Below, piece by piece: positions 6,725-12,989 of a stretch of 12,989 nt of DNA; the stretch's first letter is position 1; each line of letters begins with the position of its first letter. The translations under genes were made by a program, and so were the position numbers. Under the pieces are notes generated by a model. It did not search any database and was not told the origin of the DNA. It saw only the letters and a program-made list of their open reading frames with translations. The stretch comes from Prolixibacteraceae bacterium (GTDB taxonomy: Bacteria > Bacteroidota > Bacteroidia > Bacteroidales > Prolixibacteraceae). The stretch is from positions 1 through 12,989 of the forward strand of contig WRIQ01000011.1 in the NCBI GenBank assembly GCA_009782655.1, read 5' to 3'.

Positions 6725-7761
6725 ATCCCTGAGAATTTCCTGTTCTTGACAATCATCCACACCACCACCGGAATTCCCAGCAGAGCAGTCACCGAATTGA
6801 TGGGCAGCGTGGCTTTCATTCCAGGCAGTTGTGCAATTATGTCGCTCAGCAGCATCACGGCGGCGCCAATGAGCAACACAGCAGGAATCAAAACAAGGTG
6901 GCTGGCGCTTCGGAAAGCCACTCGCGCCAGATGAGGCGCCGCAATGCCGACAAATCCGATGGGGCCACAAAATGCTGTAATCGTTCCGGCCAACAAACTG
7001 GAACTAAAAAAAATTGCCAGCCGACTGATGGTGATATTCACGCCCAGAGAACGCACATAATTTTCGCCCAAAAGAAAAGCGTCCAAATCTTTAACTTTCG
7101 CAAAAGCAACCAGAATTCCCAACAGGGTCGCAGGAGCTAAAACCGTCAATTGGTTTACAGTGACGCTGCCCAGACTTCCCATCGTCCAGACAATGAACGA
7201 TTTCAACATCGATTCGCTGCTGAAATATTGCAGAATGCTGACAATGGCCGTGGCAGCGCTGGAAAACAAAATGCCCAATATTAATATGGTCATATTGTCG
7301 TTTACCCGCGCCGATACGAAAAGCACCAGCAACATCACCAGAAAAGCGCCCAGCCACGCCACCAGCGCCAGTGGCCACGCTCCGCCATGCGAGAAAACGT
7401 CCATCGCAAAAACCGAGGAGAATCCCATGGCAAAAATGGCCACTCCCAAACTGGCGCCGGCGCTGATTCCCAACACATAAGGCCCAGCAAGGGGATTGCG
7501 GAAAACCGTCTGCATCTGCAAGCCGCTCACCGAAAGGGCCATGCCCGTGAGAATCGCCGTAACAGCTTTGGGAAGCCTGAAATCGACGACAATGGTTTTT
7601 ACGGCAACATCCACATTCATCGAAAAAAGAGCTTTCAGCGCCGAACCAACAGGAATCAGCACCGACCCCGACATGATATCAGCGGCAAAAAGCAAAATCG
7701 TCAGCGCACCCAGCGACGCAAATAAAATAGTATGCCGCTTTTTTTCTTTGATTTGCACCAT
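6721..7761 (-). CDS. Iron-complex/cobalamin-type ABC transporter permease (FecCD/BtuC family)
   Basis: This 346-residue inner-membrane protein has the hydrophobicity of the ten-helix BtuC/FecCD permeases and their family blocks: RLPK at 62-65, RNPLAGPYVLGISAGAS at 88-104, the LGENYVRSLGV segment near the ATPase-coupling helix at 231-241, GPIGFVGIAAPHLAR at 266-280, and the C-terminal LPINSVTALLGIPVVVWMIV. It would form a homodimer that moves ligand from the periplasmic binding protein into the cytoplasm. It starts 9 nt after the binding-protein stop and its TGA overlaps the ATPase ATG, so the three transporter genes form one operon. Family certainty is high; the ligand may be an iron complex, haem or cobalamin. 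Confidence 0.95.
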   Translation of the reverse strand: MVQIKEKKRHTILFASLGALTILLFAADIMSGSVLIPVGSALKALFSMNVDVAVKTIVVDFRLPKAVTAILTGMALSVSGLQMQTVFRNPLAGPYVLGISAGASLGVAIFAMGFSSVFAMDVFSHGGAWPLALVAWLGAFLVMLLVLFVSARVNDNMTILILGILFSSAATAIVSILQYFSSESMLKSFIVWTMGSLGSVTVNQLTVLAPATLLGILVAFAKVKDLDAFLLGENYVRSLGVNITISRLAIFFSSSLLAGTITAFCGPIGFVGIAAPHLARVAFRSASHLVLIPAVLLIGAAVMLLSDIIAQLPGMKATLPINSVTALLGIPVVVWMIVKNRKFSGI

Positions 7762-7770
7762 CGTAATATT

Positions 7771-8895
7771 TTATTCTATCAACTTGTAATAGGTAAGAGT
7801 ATCGGCAGGCAACAATCCTGCATGGAAAATTCTTATCAAATCGGCCAAAATGAGATCGGGAAACATGATGCTGCTTTCCCAGAAGTCGTTGCCTCCCAAG
7901 GATGTTGTCCGCCTGTTATTGTTGTAAATTTTCCCTTCCCTGAAGGTCTTGAATTTCTCGAAACGGGCATCTACATTCAGCATTTGCGCCTTCGAATCGA
8001 GCATTCCCACATTGAGCCATAAATCGGCCTGCGAAGCCCACATCAACGCATCTTCGAAAGAAATGACAAAACTCTCGTGCGAAGGGTTCTCCTTTCCCAA
8101 ATAATCGCCGCCCGCATCGGCTATCAACAGCGACATGTAGGAATCGCCGCCCGGCACCCACCACGCATCGCGATAGGGAAATCCCATCATCACCTTAGGC
8201 TTTTTTACCACATTTCCGGCATGTTGCGACAAAGCCAGATAGTTGCGCTCAATTTCGCAGAAAATCGAATCGGCCATCGCTTCCTTGTTGAAAAGAGCGC
8301 CCACAAATTTTATCCATTCCGATTTTCCCAAGGGCGACGGCTCAAGGTAATCGGCATTTAAAAGCACCGTGACGCCCAAATCGCGAAATTTATTCAGAGA
8401 GTTCGTTATTTCACTGTCGACGCCATAGGCCATCACCAAATCGGGATTAATCCGTATTATTTCTTCATAATTGAGATTCTGATCGTAGCCCACATCCACG
8501 ATTTTGTTCTGCGCAATTTTTTCTGTCACCCGCCGATTCGAGATATAAATACTTCCCGAAACGCCCGTCAATTTATCTATTTCGTCCAAAGCATCTAAAA
8601 AGGCGATGTGGGTCGTAGATAAACAAATGATATTTTCGACGGGCGTGCGGATGATGTTTTTATCTTTCATCCACGCAGGAATTTCACCATTCTTATCGAC
8701 CAGATAGTAATCGACGTCAATATTTTTTGCTTTTTCCCATGGGTTTCTCACCGTGAGCTTCCGGTAATTTCCTTCCATGGAAATTACAAAGCCACGCGCA
8801 TAGCGGCTTGTTTCCGAAACATTTTTGTGAGAAACCAACGGTTGACAACCCGTAACGAAAAGAAAAAAGAAAAGAATAAATCTTGTAAAATACAT
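7771..8895 (-). CDS. Periplasmic substrate-binding lipoprotein of the FecBCD/BtuCDF-type importer
   Basis: The N-terminus carries a lipoprotein signal: a hydrophobic stretch ending in the lipobox VTGC (14-17), so Cys17 would be lipidated and the protein held in the periplasm. The remaining sequence is of the TroA/BtuF-like binding-protein class: a strand-helix start VENIICLSTTHIAFLDAL, RITPD-like INPDLVMAYG, the linking helix region, and the family C-terminal pattern GGNDFWESSIMFPDLILADLIRIFH. At 374 residues it is longer than BtuF (about 265), mainly through an N-terminal extension before residue 85, as in Bacteroidota homologues. It begins 13 nt after the protease stop and precedes the permease by 9 nt, so it seems to be the second gene of a four-gene operon. 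Ligand-binding residues could not be assigned to a particular ligand. Confidence 0.92.
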   Translation of the reverse strand: MYFTRFILFFFLFVTGCQPLVSHKNVSETSRYARGFVISMEGNYRKLTVRNPWEKAKNIDVDYYLVDKNGEIPAWMKDKNIIRTPVENIICLSTTHIAFLDALDEIDKLTGVSGSIYISNRRVTEKIAQNKIVDVGYDQNLNYEEIIRINPDLVMAYGVDSEITNSLNKFRDLGVTVLLNADYLEPSPLGKSEWIKFVGALFNKEAMADSIFCEIERNYLALSQHAGNVVKKPKVMMGFPYRDAWWVPGGDSYMSLLIADAGGDYLGKENPSHESFVISFEDALMWASQADLWLNVGMLDSKAQMLNVDARFEKFKTFREGKIYNNNRRTTSLGGNDFWESSIMFPDLILADLIRIFHAGLLPADTLTYYKLIE

Positions 8896-8908
8896 GATTT
8901 GTAAATAT

Positions 8909-11107
8909 TTATGGCGAAATCATTAGGAATTTGCCGGTGAAATGTTTTCCTTTATCGCTGATTGCTTTGATGATATAAACCCCCGAAGGTTTGCCCGACA
9001 TATCAATTTCAATTTCGTTCAGCGAACTGCTGACGACTTTCAGGTTAATACGCTGGCCATGAATATTGTATAATGAAATCATTTCGGTGCGAACAAACTC
9101 GTTCGAAACAATCTTTATTTTTCCTTCGCTGCCCACCGGATTGGGGTAAAGTTTCAAGTTCCACGCATCGTCCAAGCTTATAGAATCGACAAGCCCCGCA
9201 TCAATATTGCAGGCTATCAGTTCCAACGCAAGCACTCCCCCCCTTCTCGACGAATTGAAATCCGGAAAAGAAACCCAATCGTTATTCATGCGGAGGAACA
9301 TCGAGTTGGACGAGTTAGCGTCCCGAAACGACTGAAACACAGCGATGGAGTCGTTGGCAGCCAATTGACTGAAATCAATGGAAATCAGAAAATTTTTTGA
9401 GGGAACAATTTTTCTGTCAAAAATTACCAGATTCATGGCATTGGCGACAAAATAACTCAATGCAACCTGCTGAGTGTGAATCACGGAATAGTTGTCATTA
9501 TCAATATTATATACTTTTATATTGACTTTACTGTCGCTGTTTTTGTCTTCCATATGGCTCATCCCGACGCCGACAGAAACACCATGAAGAATTTCCTTTC
9601 CCGTGAGCAAAAATTTATCGCCCACTTCAGAGATTCCCACCGAGTTGGTTCCCGCCCAATAACCTGCATTTTTATTTTGCGATTCGAGTACCAAAAGCAG
9701 ATGCGAGTCGCCATCATTCAAATTGGTGTATGTGCAACACAAATCTTCCTCTTTGTTAAAATTTTTGCCGTTCTGCATGGTCACTCCCGTTTCAAAAGGA
9801 TCGAGCCAGTTTTTCAGTTGCCGTTTCACATTGGCGCTGTGATTCCATGCCATATCAAAACGCGAGAAATAGTCATTGCGGGTATAGGAACACGAAGAAT
9901 CTCCGCCCACCAAACTCCCTATCACCTGTCCTTTGCGGTTCAGTAAAGGGCCGCCCGATGAACCCGGTTGCGTGGCTCCGTCATCCCAAATAGCGATACG
10001 CAAAAAACCTCTTTCGGTATATTGTCTGTAATTTCCGAAATTCGACACGGATGGCTTATCAACGTCAAGGGCGATTTTCTTAATATCCCCTTGGGGATGC
10101 TGGATGCAGGCGGCGGAGTCGGTCATATAGCCCGAATTATTCCATCCCGCATAGTAGGGGCGAAACGAAGGCGGCGGCTTCACAGTCATCTCCACGAGGG
10201 CGAAATCAAGGCTGTCGAGGGTTGCACAAAGCGTACTCCCCGAAATAGAGTGGCTGATATCGCCGTCGAGCGAGCCGCAGTATGGACTTTCGTAGTTAAA
10301 AAGGAACAGGCTGGAAGCCGCCTTCCTGTCGGTGCTGATACAATGATTTGCCGTCAGCACAAAAGGGCGCTGATTTTGCGCTGTATTATTCATCAGTGTG
10401 CCTGTGCAAAATTCAACGCCTTCAATCATCACCCTGCAAACGCTGTTCTGCTCATCGCGCCAACGGTTACCAATCAGGCAGTTTACATTGCTGATGCAGC
10501 TCTGCGCAGTAACCCCCAAAGGGCGCCTTATCTCGTTATACTTGAGGATGTCCTTGAAATCGTGATTCACACGCGAAATTACGAAAGGAATATTCCGGCT
10601 ATCGGGCATTTCGGGCGTTTCGTATTGAACAACAACTTCGTTGCCGGGAACGGGGGAAACGGCAAAAATGCCTTCGACAGTTACATTCTGCGCCGTAAAA
10701 GCACCCAAAACATAATCCCTGCCGGGCGTAAAAAGAAACAGTAGATCGGACGCACCCATACTGAAATCTTCAAAAATGAGGTTTAGCGAATAGGCGCTTT
10801 CAGAATATATTTTCACCTGCCATACGTACCAGCCGTCGTCGGCGCGATACCATTCACCATCAGCAAAAGGCTGAATTTCCACTTCGAAAGCATGGGCGAA
10901 CCGCAGGGGTTTCAACAGGCTTTCGTCGCCTGTCTTCTGTTCCGAAGCCCAACGAAGAATGTCGTTGTTTACGTCCGGCATCGAAATGGCCGCCGAAGCA
11001 GCGCTTTTCAGCATGTTCACCTGCCGCGGAAATCCTCCTTCCGACAACTGCCCGAACAGCGCCAGACCGGCCAATAATAACAATATGGTGAGCGATATTT
11101 TTCTCAT
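8909..11107 (-). CDS. Secreted lysyl-endopeptidase-like serine protease with T9SS C-terminal sorting domain
   Basis: The 732-residue product has a Sec signal peptide (1 to about 20, ending ALFGQ), a propeptide of about 180 residues, a trypsin-fold catalytic domain, a beta-sandwich region (about 455-640) and a Por secretion tail beginning YPNP (654-657) with PSGVYIIKA near the end. The catalytic domain closely follows Achromobacter protease I (lysyl endopeptidase, MEROPS S1) recalled from memory: SC-6-C, CTGTLMNNT, TANHC, PGSSGGP and GGDSSC blocks. The triad is His255, Asp301 and Ser384. All six API disulphide cysteines have counterparts (204, 210, 234, 256, 277, 406), most with identical spacing, which places the mature N-terminus near residue 199. 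Asp412 may match the Lys-selecting Asp225; the pocket His210 is Val400 here. It is the first gene of an apparent operon with the ABC importer. Cleavage after Lys (perhaps Arg) is inferred. Confidence 0.93.
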   Translation of the reverse strand: MRKISLTILLLLAGLALFGQLSEGGFPRQVNMLKSAASAAISMPDVNNDILRWASEQKTGDESLLKPLRFAHAFEVEIQPFADGEWYRADDGWYVWQVKIYSESAYSLNLIFEDFSMGASDLLFLFTPGRDYVLGAFTAQNVTVEGIFAVSPVPGNEVVVQYETPEMPDSRNIPFVISRVNHDFKDILKYNEIRRPLGVTAQSCISNVNCLIGNRWRDEQNSVCRVMIEGVEFCTGTLMNNTAQNQRPFVLTANHCISTDRKAASSLFLFNYESPYCGSLDGDISHSISGSTLCATLDSLDFALVEMTVKPPPSFRPYYAGWNNSGYMTDSAACIQHPQGDIKKIALDVDKPSVSNFGNYRQYTERGFLRIAIWDDGATQPGSSGGPLLNRKGQVIGSLVGGDSSCSYTRNDYFSRFDMAWNHSANVKRQLKNWLDPFETGVTMQNGKNFNKEEDLCCTYTNLNDGDSHLLLVLESQNKNAGYWAGTNSVGISEVGDKFLLTGKEILHGVSVGVGMSHMEDKNSDSKVNIKVYNIDNDNYSVIHTQQVALSYFVANAMNLVIFDRKIVPSKNFLISIDFSQLAANDSIAVFQSFRDANSSNSMFLRMNNDWVSFPDFNSSRRGGVLALELIACNIDAGLVDSISLDDAWNLKLYPNPVGSEGKIKIVSNEFVRTEMISLYNIHGQRINLKVVSSSLNEIEIDMSGKPSGVYIIKAISDKGKHFTGKFLMISP

Positions 11108-11121
11108 CGTTTCAAAAACGT

Positions 11122-11129
11122 CAAAAATA
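11122..11129 (-). promoter_or_regulatory. Possible -7 promoter box for the protease/ABC operon
   Basis: The minus strand reads TATTTTTG, matching TAnnTTTG, only 14 nt before the protease ATG at 11107, so the leader would be very short (about 8 nt). The nearest minus-strand TTTG is at 11161-11158, 28 nt away and beyond the normal 19-21 nt, so the -33 element is missing or non-standard. A regulated promoter lacking a good -33 box is possible. Confidence 0.35.
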
Positions 11130-11240
11130 CTAAAAAAGAATGAAAAAACGGGGTGGGCAAATTGAAGCTACAAAAATGGGAAGGTGTTTATGGCTTTGGA
11201 AAACGCATAAACAGCAAAGGCATTTTTTCTCTTGAATTCC

Positions 11241-11272
11241 TTTGATTTTTTGCGCTTCAAAAACTATTTTCG
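11241..11272 (+). promoter_or_regulatory. Promoter for the ThrRS-editing-domain/ThuA operon
   Basis: TTTG at 11241-11244 and TATTTTCG at 11265-11272 are separated by exactly 20 nt, the spacing of Bacteroidota sigma-ABfr promoters (TTTG, 19-21 nt, TAnnTTTG); the -7 box has one mismatch. Transcription would begin near 11279, about 18 nt before the ATG at 11297. It is the best two-box promoter in the window and runs divergently from the protease operon. Confidence 0.6.
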
Positions 11273-11296
11273 CAAAATAAATACGGCAATATCATT

Positions 11297-11710
11297 ATGA
11301 AGGTTTTAGTTATGTTTGTCAATGAGTTTGGTTATAAGCCTGCCGAAAAAAATTTGGAGCAGGCCGAAACCGCTATCGAAAGCGGCGCGTTCCGCGACGC
11401 CGTTCTAGCATTTATCCATGTTGAAGAGGAGGATGAAGATTTCAACATAAAAACCCGCGAAAAAAAGTTGGTTAACTATCTGAAATGGGCTTGCCGCAAA
11501 AACAATTGCCAGCGTGTGATACTACATTCATTTGCACATTTATCGTCGGCGAAAGCATCGCCCGCTTTTACGCACGAGCTACTGAACTTCGCAGAATCCC
11601 GCCTGAACGACGCCGACTTTGAAGCCGTGCAAACGCCTTTCGGTTATTTCCTCGATTTGAGCATAAAAGCCCCCGGTTATTCGTTGGCAAGGATGTGGGC
11701 AGAATTGTAA
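11297..11710 (+). CDS. Stand-alone archaeal-type threonyl-tRNA synthetase editing domain (DTD-like fold)
   Basis: The 137-residue product is the size of the N-terminal editing domain of archaeal ThrRS (Pfam tRNA-Thr_ED), which hydrolyses Ser-tRNA(Thr) and is related in fold to D-aminoacyl-tRNA deacylases. Matching features are the MKVLVMFVNEFGYKP start, AVLAFIHVEEEDE (35-47), the diagnostic HSFAHLSSAKASP (77-89, archaeal form YAHLSS.LASP), TPFGYFLDLSIKA (113-125, archaeal form APFGWYK..SCKG) and a final LARMW. His81 and Lys124 correspond in position to His83 and Lys121 discussed for the Pyrococcus domain (from memory). The archaeal GHP after the Lys is replaced by APGY. No synthetase catalytic domain follows: the next gene is ThuA-like after 19 nt. 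It may act in trans as a proofreading factor, or bind another ligand; the substrate is not shown. Confidence 0.85.
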   Translation: MKVLVMFVNEFGYKPAEKNLEQAETAIESGAFRDAVLAFIHVEEEDEDFNIKTREKKLVNYLKWACRKNNCQRVILHSFAHLSSAKASPAFTHELLNFAESRLNDADFEAVQTPFGYFLDLSIKAPGYSLARMWAEL

Positions 11711-11729
11711 TTCCTGAAAATTTTATATT

Positions 11730-12467
11730 ATGAAGCAACCTGTTTTTCTCGTTTTGATTTTTCTCATTTTTTTGTCCTGTGGCCGTCAAAAAACGCTGAA
11801 TGTGCTGGTTTTCTCAAAAACCGAAGGCTTCCGTCACGAATCCATAGAATCGGGTGTGAAGATGTTGCAGCAAAATGCGCAGCCGCAAAACTGGCATGTA
11901 ACGGCCTCCGAAGATGCTTCGATTTTCACCGACGAAGCGCTAAGTCGTTTCGATGTGGCGGTTTTTCTGAGTCCTTCGGGAAATGTACTGGACGATGTGC
12001 AGAAAGCGGCGTTCGAGCGATTCATTAGTAAGGGGAAAGGTTTTGTGGGCATCCACGGCTCGGCAACAATAGAATATGACTGGCCTTGGTATGGACGGCT
12101 CAACGGCGCCTTTTTCAGTGTGCATCCCGAGGCGCAGGAAGCACGCGTAATTATTGAAAACACAAACCATCCGGCCATGAAACCTTTCAAGAATATGAAG
12201 GATTACATTACGTTCGATGAATGGTATTCGTTTCGCACCAACCCGAAGGATGATGTCAATGTGCTGATTACGCTGGATGAATCGTCGATTAAGCAATCGG
12301 GCGACGGCAGATGGAAAATGGGAAACCATCCGTTGGCGTGGTGGCGCGAGTTCGAAGGAGCGCGCACGTTTTACACCGGGTTCGGACATACGCACGAATC
12401 GTTTTCCAACCCCGTCATTGTAGAACACATTACGGAAGCGATCAACTGGGCAGGAAAAAGATATTGA
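11730..12467 (+). CDS. ThuA-like domain lipoprotein
   Basis: The 245-residue protein starts with a short lipoprotein signal (hydrophobic 4-16, Cys17 in FLSCG), so it is probably anchored in the cell envelope. The rest is a ThuA domain, a class I glutamine-amidotransferase-like fold first named from trehalose utilisation: LVFSKTEGFRHESI (26-39), the strand FDVAVFLSPSG (74-84), KGFVGIHGSATIEYDWPWYGRL (103-124), NHPAMKPF (146-153), FDEWYSF (162-168), and NHPLAWW with FYTGFGHTHES (199-224). ThuA domains in Bacteroidota are usually tied to extracellular carbohydrate or glycoside metabolism, some as components of larger dehydrogenase or hydrolase systems; no sugar genes are next to it here. It shares the promoter of the editing-domain gene (19-nt gap) and ends 15 nt from the convergent truA stop. 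The reaction is unknown. Confidence 0.9.
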   Translation: MKQPVFLVLIFLIFLSCGRQKTLNVLVFSKTEGFRHESIESGVKMLQQNAQPQNWHVTASEDASIFTDEALSRFDVAVFLSPSGNVLDDVQKAAFERFISKGKGFVGIHGSATIEYDWPWYGRLNGAFFSVHPEAQEARVIIENTNHPAMKPFKNMKDYITFDEWYSFRTNPKDDVNVLITLDESSIKQSGDGRWKMGNHPLAWWREFEGARTFYTGFGHTHESFSNPVIVEHITEAINWAGKRY

Positions 12468-12482
12468 TTAATTTGGCAGTGG

Positions 12483-12989
12483 TCACACATCCGCTTTTAC
12501 CCATTCGGGATATTCGACAGCCGTTAGGAAAAGTCCTTGCGCCGGCGCCGATGTTCCTGCCGCACAGCGGTCTCTCTTTTCGACAACGGACGCTAAATTG
12601 TTGATGGAAATTTTTCCACGCCCCACGTCGACCAGCGTTCCCACAATGGCGCGCACCATGTTACGCAAAAAACGGTCGGCCGTAATGGTGAAAATCAAGC
12701 GTTCGTTTTCCTCTTTCCATATTGCTGATACGATTTTACAGTTGTTGGTTTTCGCGTCGGAGTGCAGTTTGCTGAAACTGGTAAAATCTTCGTATTTCGT
12801 CAGCAGCGCCGCTGCTTTGTTCATTTCAGACACGTCTATCGGCCACAGGTAATGCCAGCTTGTTTCCGTAGTAAAAGGGTTTTTCATCCTCGAAATATAA
12901 TAGCTATATGTCCGCGATGTGGCGCTGAAACGTGCATGTGCATCGCCGTTAACGGGATAAATTGCACGAACGGCAATGTCATTGGGAAG
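12483..12989 (-). CDS. truA: tRNA pseudouridine(38-40) synthase TruA, C-terminal part; N-terminus beyond the window
   Basis: TruA converts uridines 38, 39 and 40 of the tRNA anticodon arm to pseudouridine. The frame is open to the right edge, giving 168 residues of a protein normally about 245-270 long, so the N-terminal third with the catalytic Asp (GRTDxGVHA motif) lies outside. Family blocks seen are DIAVRAI (4-10), HARFSATSRTYSYYI (18-32), YEDFTSFSK (about 66-74), DRFLRNMVRAIVGTL (about 105-119) and the closing SAPAQGLFLTAVEYP. The Met at residue 35 (12887) is internal: the upstream residues DIAVRAI and ARFSATSRTY are themselves conserved TruA sequence. The gene is convergent with the ThuA-like gene and separated from it by 15 nt, with no clear hairpin between the two. 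Confidence 0.95.
   Translation of the reverse strand, partial: LPNDIAVRAIYPVNGDAHARFSATSRTYSYYISRMKNPFTTETSWHYLWPIDVSEMNKAAALLTKYEDFTSFSKLHSDAKTNNCKIVSAIWKEENERLIFTITADRFLRNMVRAIVGTLVDVGRGKISINNLASVVEKRDRCAAGTSAPAQGLFLTAVEYPEWVKADV

Noticed and set aside
6725..6970. N-terminal extension of the ATPase frame up to a Met at 6970
   Set aside because: These 82 residues (Cys/His/Arg-rich) are the shifted reading of the permease C-terminus. The ATG at 6724 in the ATGA overlap gives a normal ATPase N-terminus.
9968..10744. 258-codon plus-strand frame inside the protease gene
   Set aside because: It is the antisense shadow of the protease catalytic region; composition is unlike a real protein and the minus strand encodes a full set of active-site motifs.

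Overview
The window reads as chromosomal DNA of a member of the Bacteroidota, most likely an environmental or host-associated Bacteroidales outside the classical gut Bacteroides. The grounds are: a secreted protease ending in a type IX secretion (Por) sorting tail, a NagB-like/LmbE fusion protein typical of this phylum, TAnnTTTG-type -7 promoter boxes, starts preceded by A/T-rich leaders rather than Shine-Dalgarno sequences, and a short FtsB/DivIC-type protein. No mobile element, CRISPR array, tRNA or rRNA was seen.

Layout. (1) Positions 1-2733, minus strand: a ROK-family repressor followed 41 nt later by a NagB-like/PIG-L (LmbE) fusion protein that runs off the left edge; together they look like a self-regulated amino-sugar operon. 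(2) 2734-3570: an 837-bp AT-rich stretch with no convincing gene, holding divergent promoters and a few short repeats. (3) 3571-5151, plus strand: rlmN and a small unrecognised protein with a C-terminal membrane segment. (4) 5139-5479: a hairpin shared by two convergent genes, then the minus-strand FtsB/DivIC-like cell-division gene. (5) 5708-11107, minus strand: a tightly packed four-gene cluster, read in the order lysyl-endopeptidase-like secreted protease, substrate-binding lipoprotein, FecCD-type permease, FecE-type ATPase, with gaps of 13 nt and 9 nt and a 4-nt ATGA overlap. (6) 11297-12467, plus strand, divergent from the protease: a free-standing archaeal-type threonyl-tRNA synthetase editing domain, then a ThuA-like lipoprotein. 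(7) 12483-12989, minus strand: the C-terminal part of truA, cut by the right edge.

How the parts may work together. The protease cluster is the most suggestive: a T9SS-exported, probably lysine-specific protease appears to be transcribed with the inner-membrane half of an iron-complex/haem/cobalamin importer. This would fit release of a metal-containing cofactor from extracellular protein followed by uptake, but the ligand is not shown by the sequence and no TonB-dependent outer-membrane receptor is in the window. The second noteworthy item is the stand-alone tRNA-editing domain, which may act in trans on mischarged tRNA. RlmN (rRNA/tRNA methylation), TruA (tRNA pseudouridylation) and this editing factor make the window rich in translation-quality genes, although they lie in separate transcription units.
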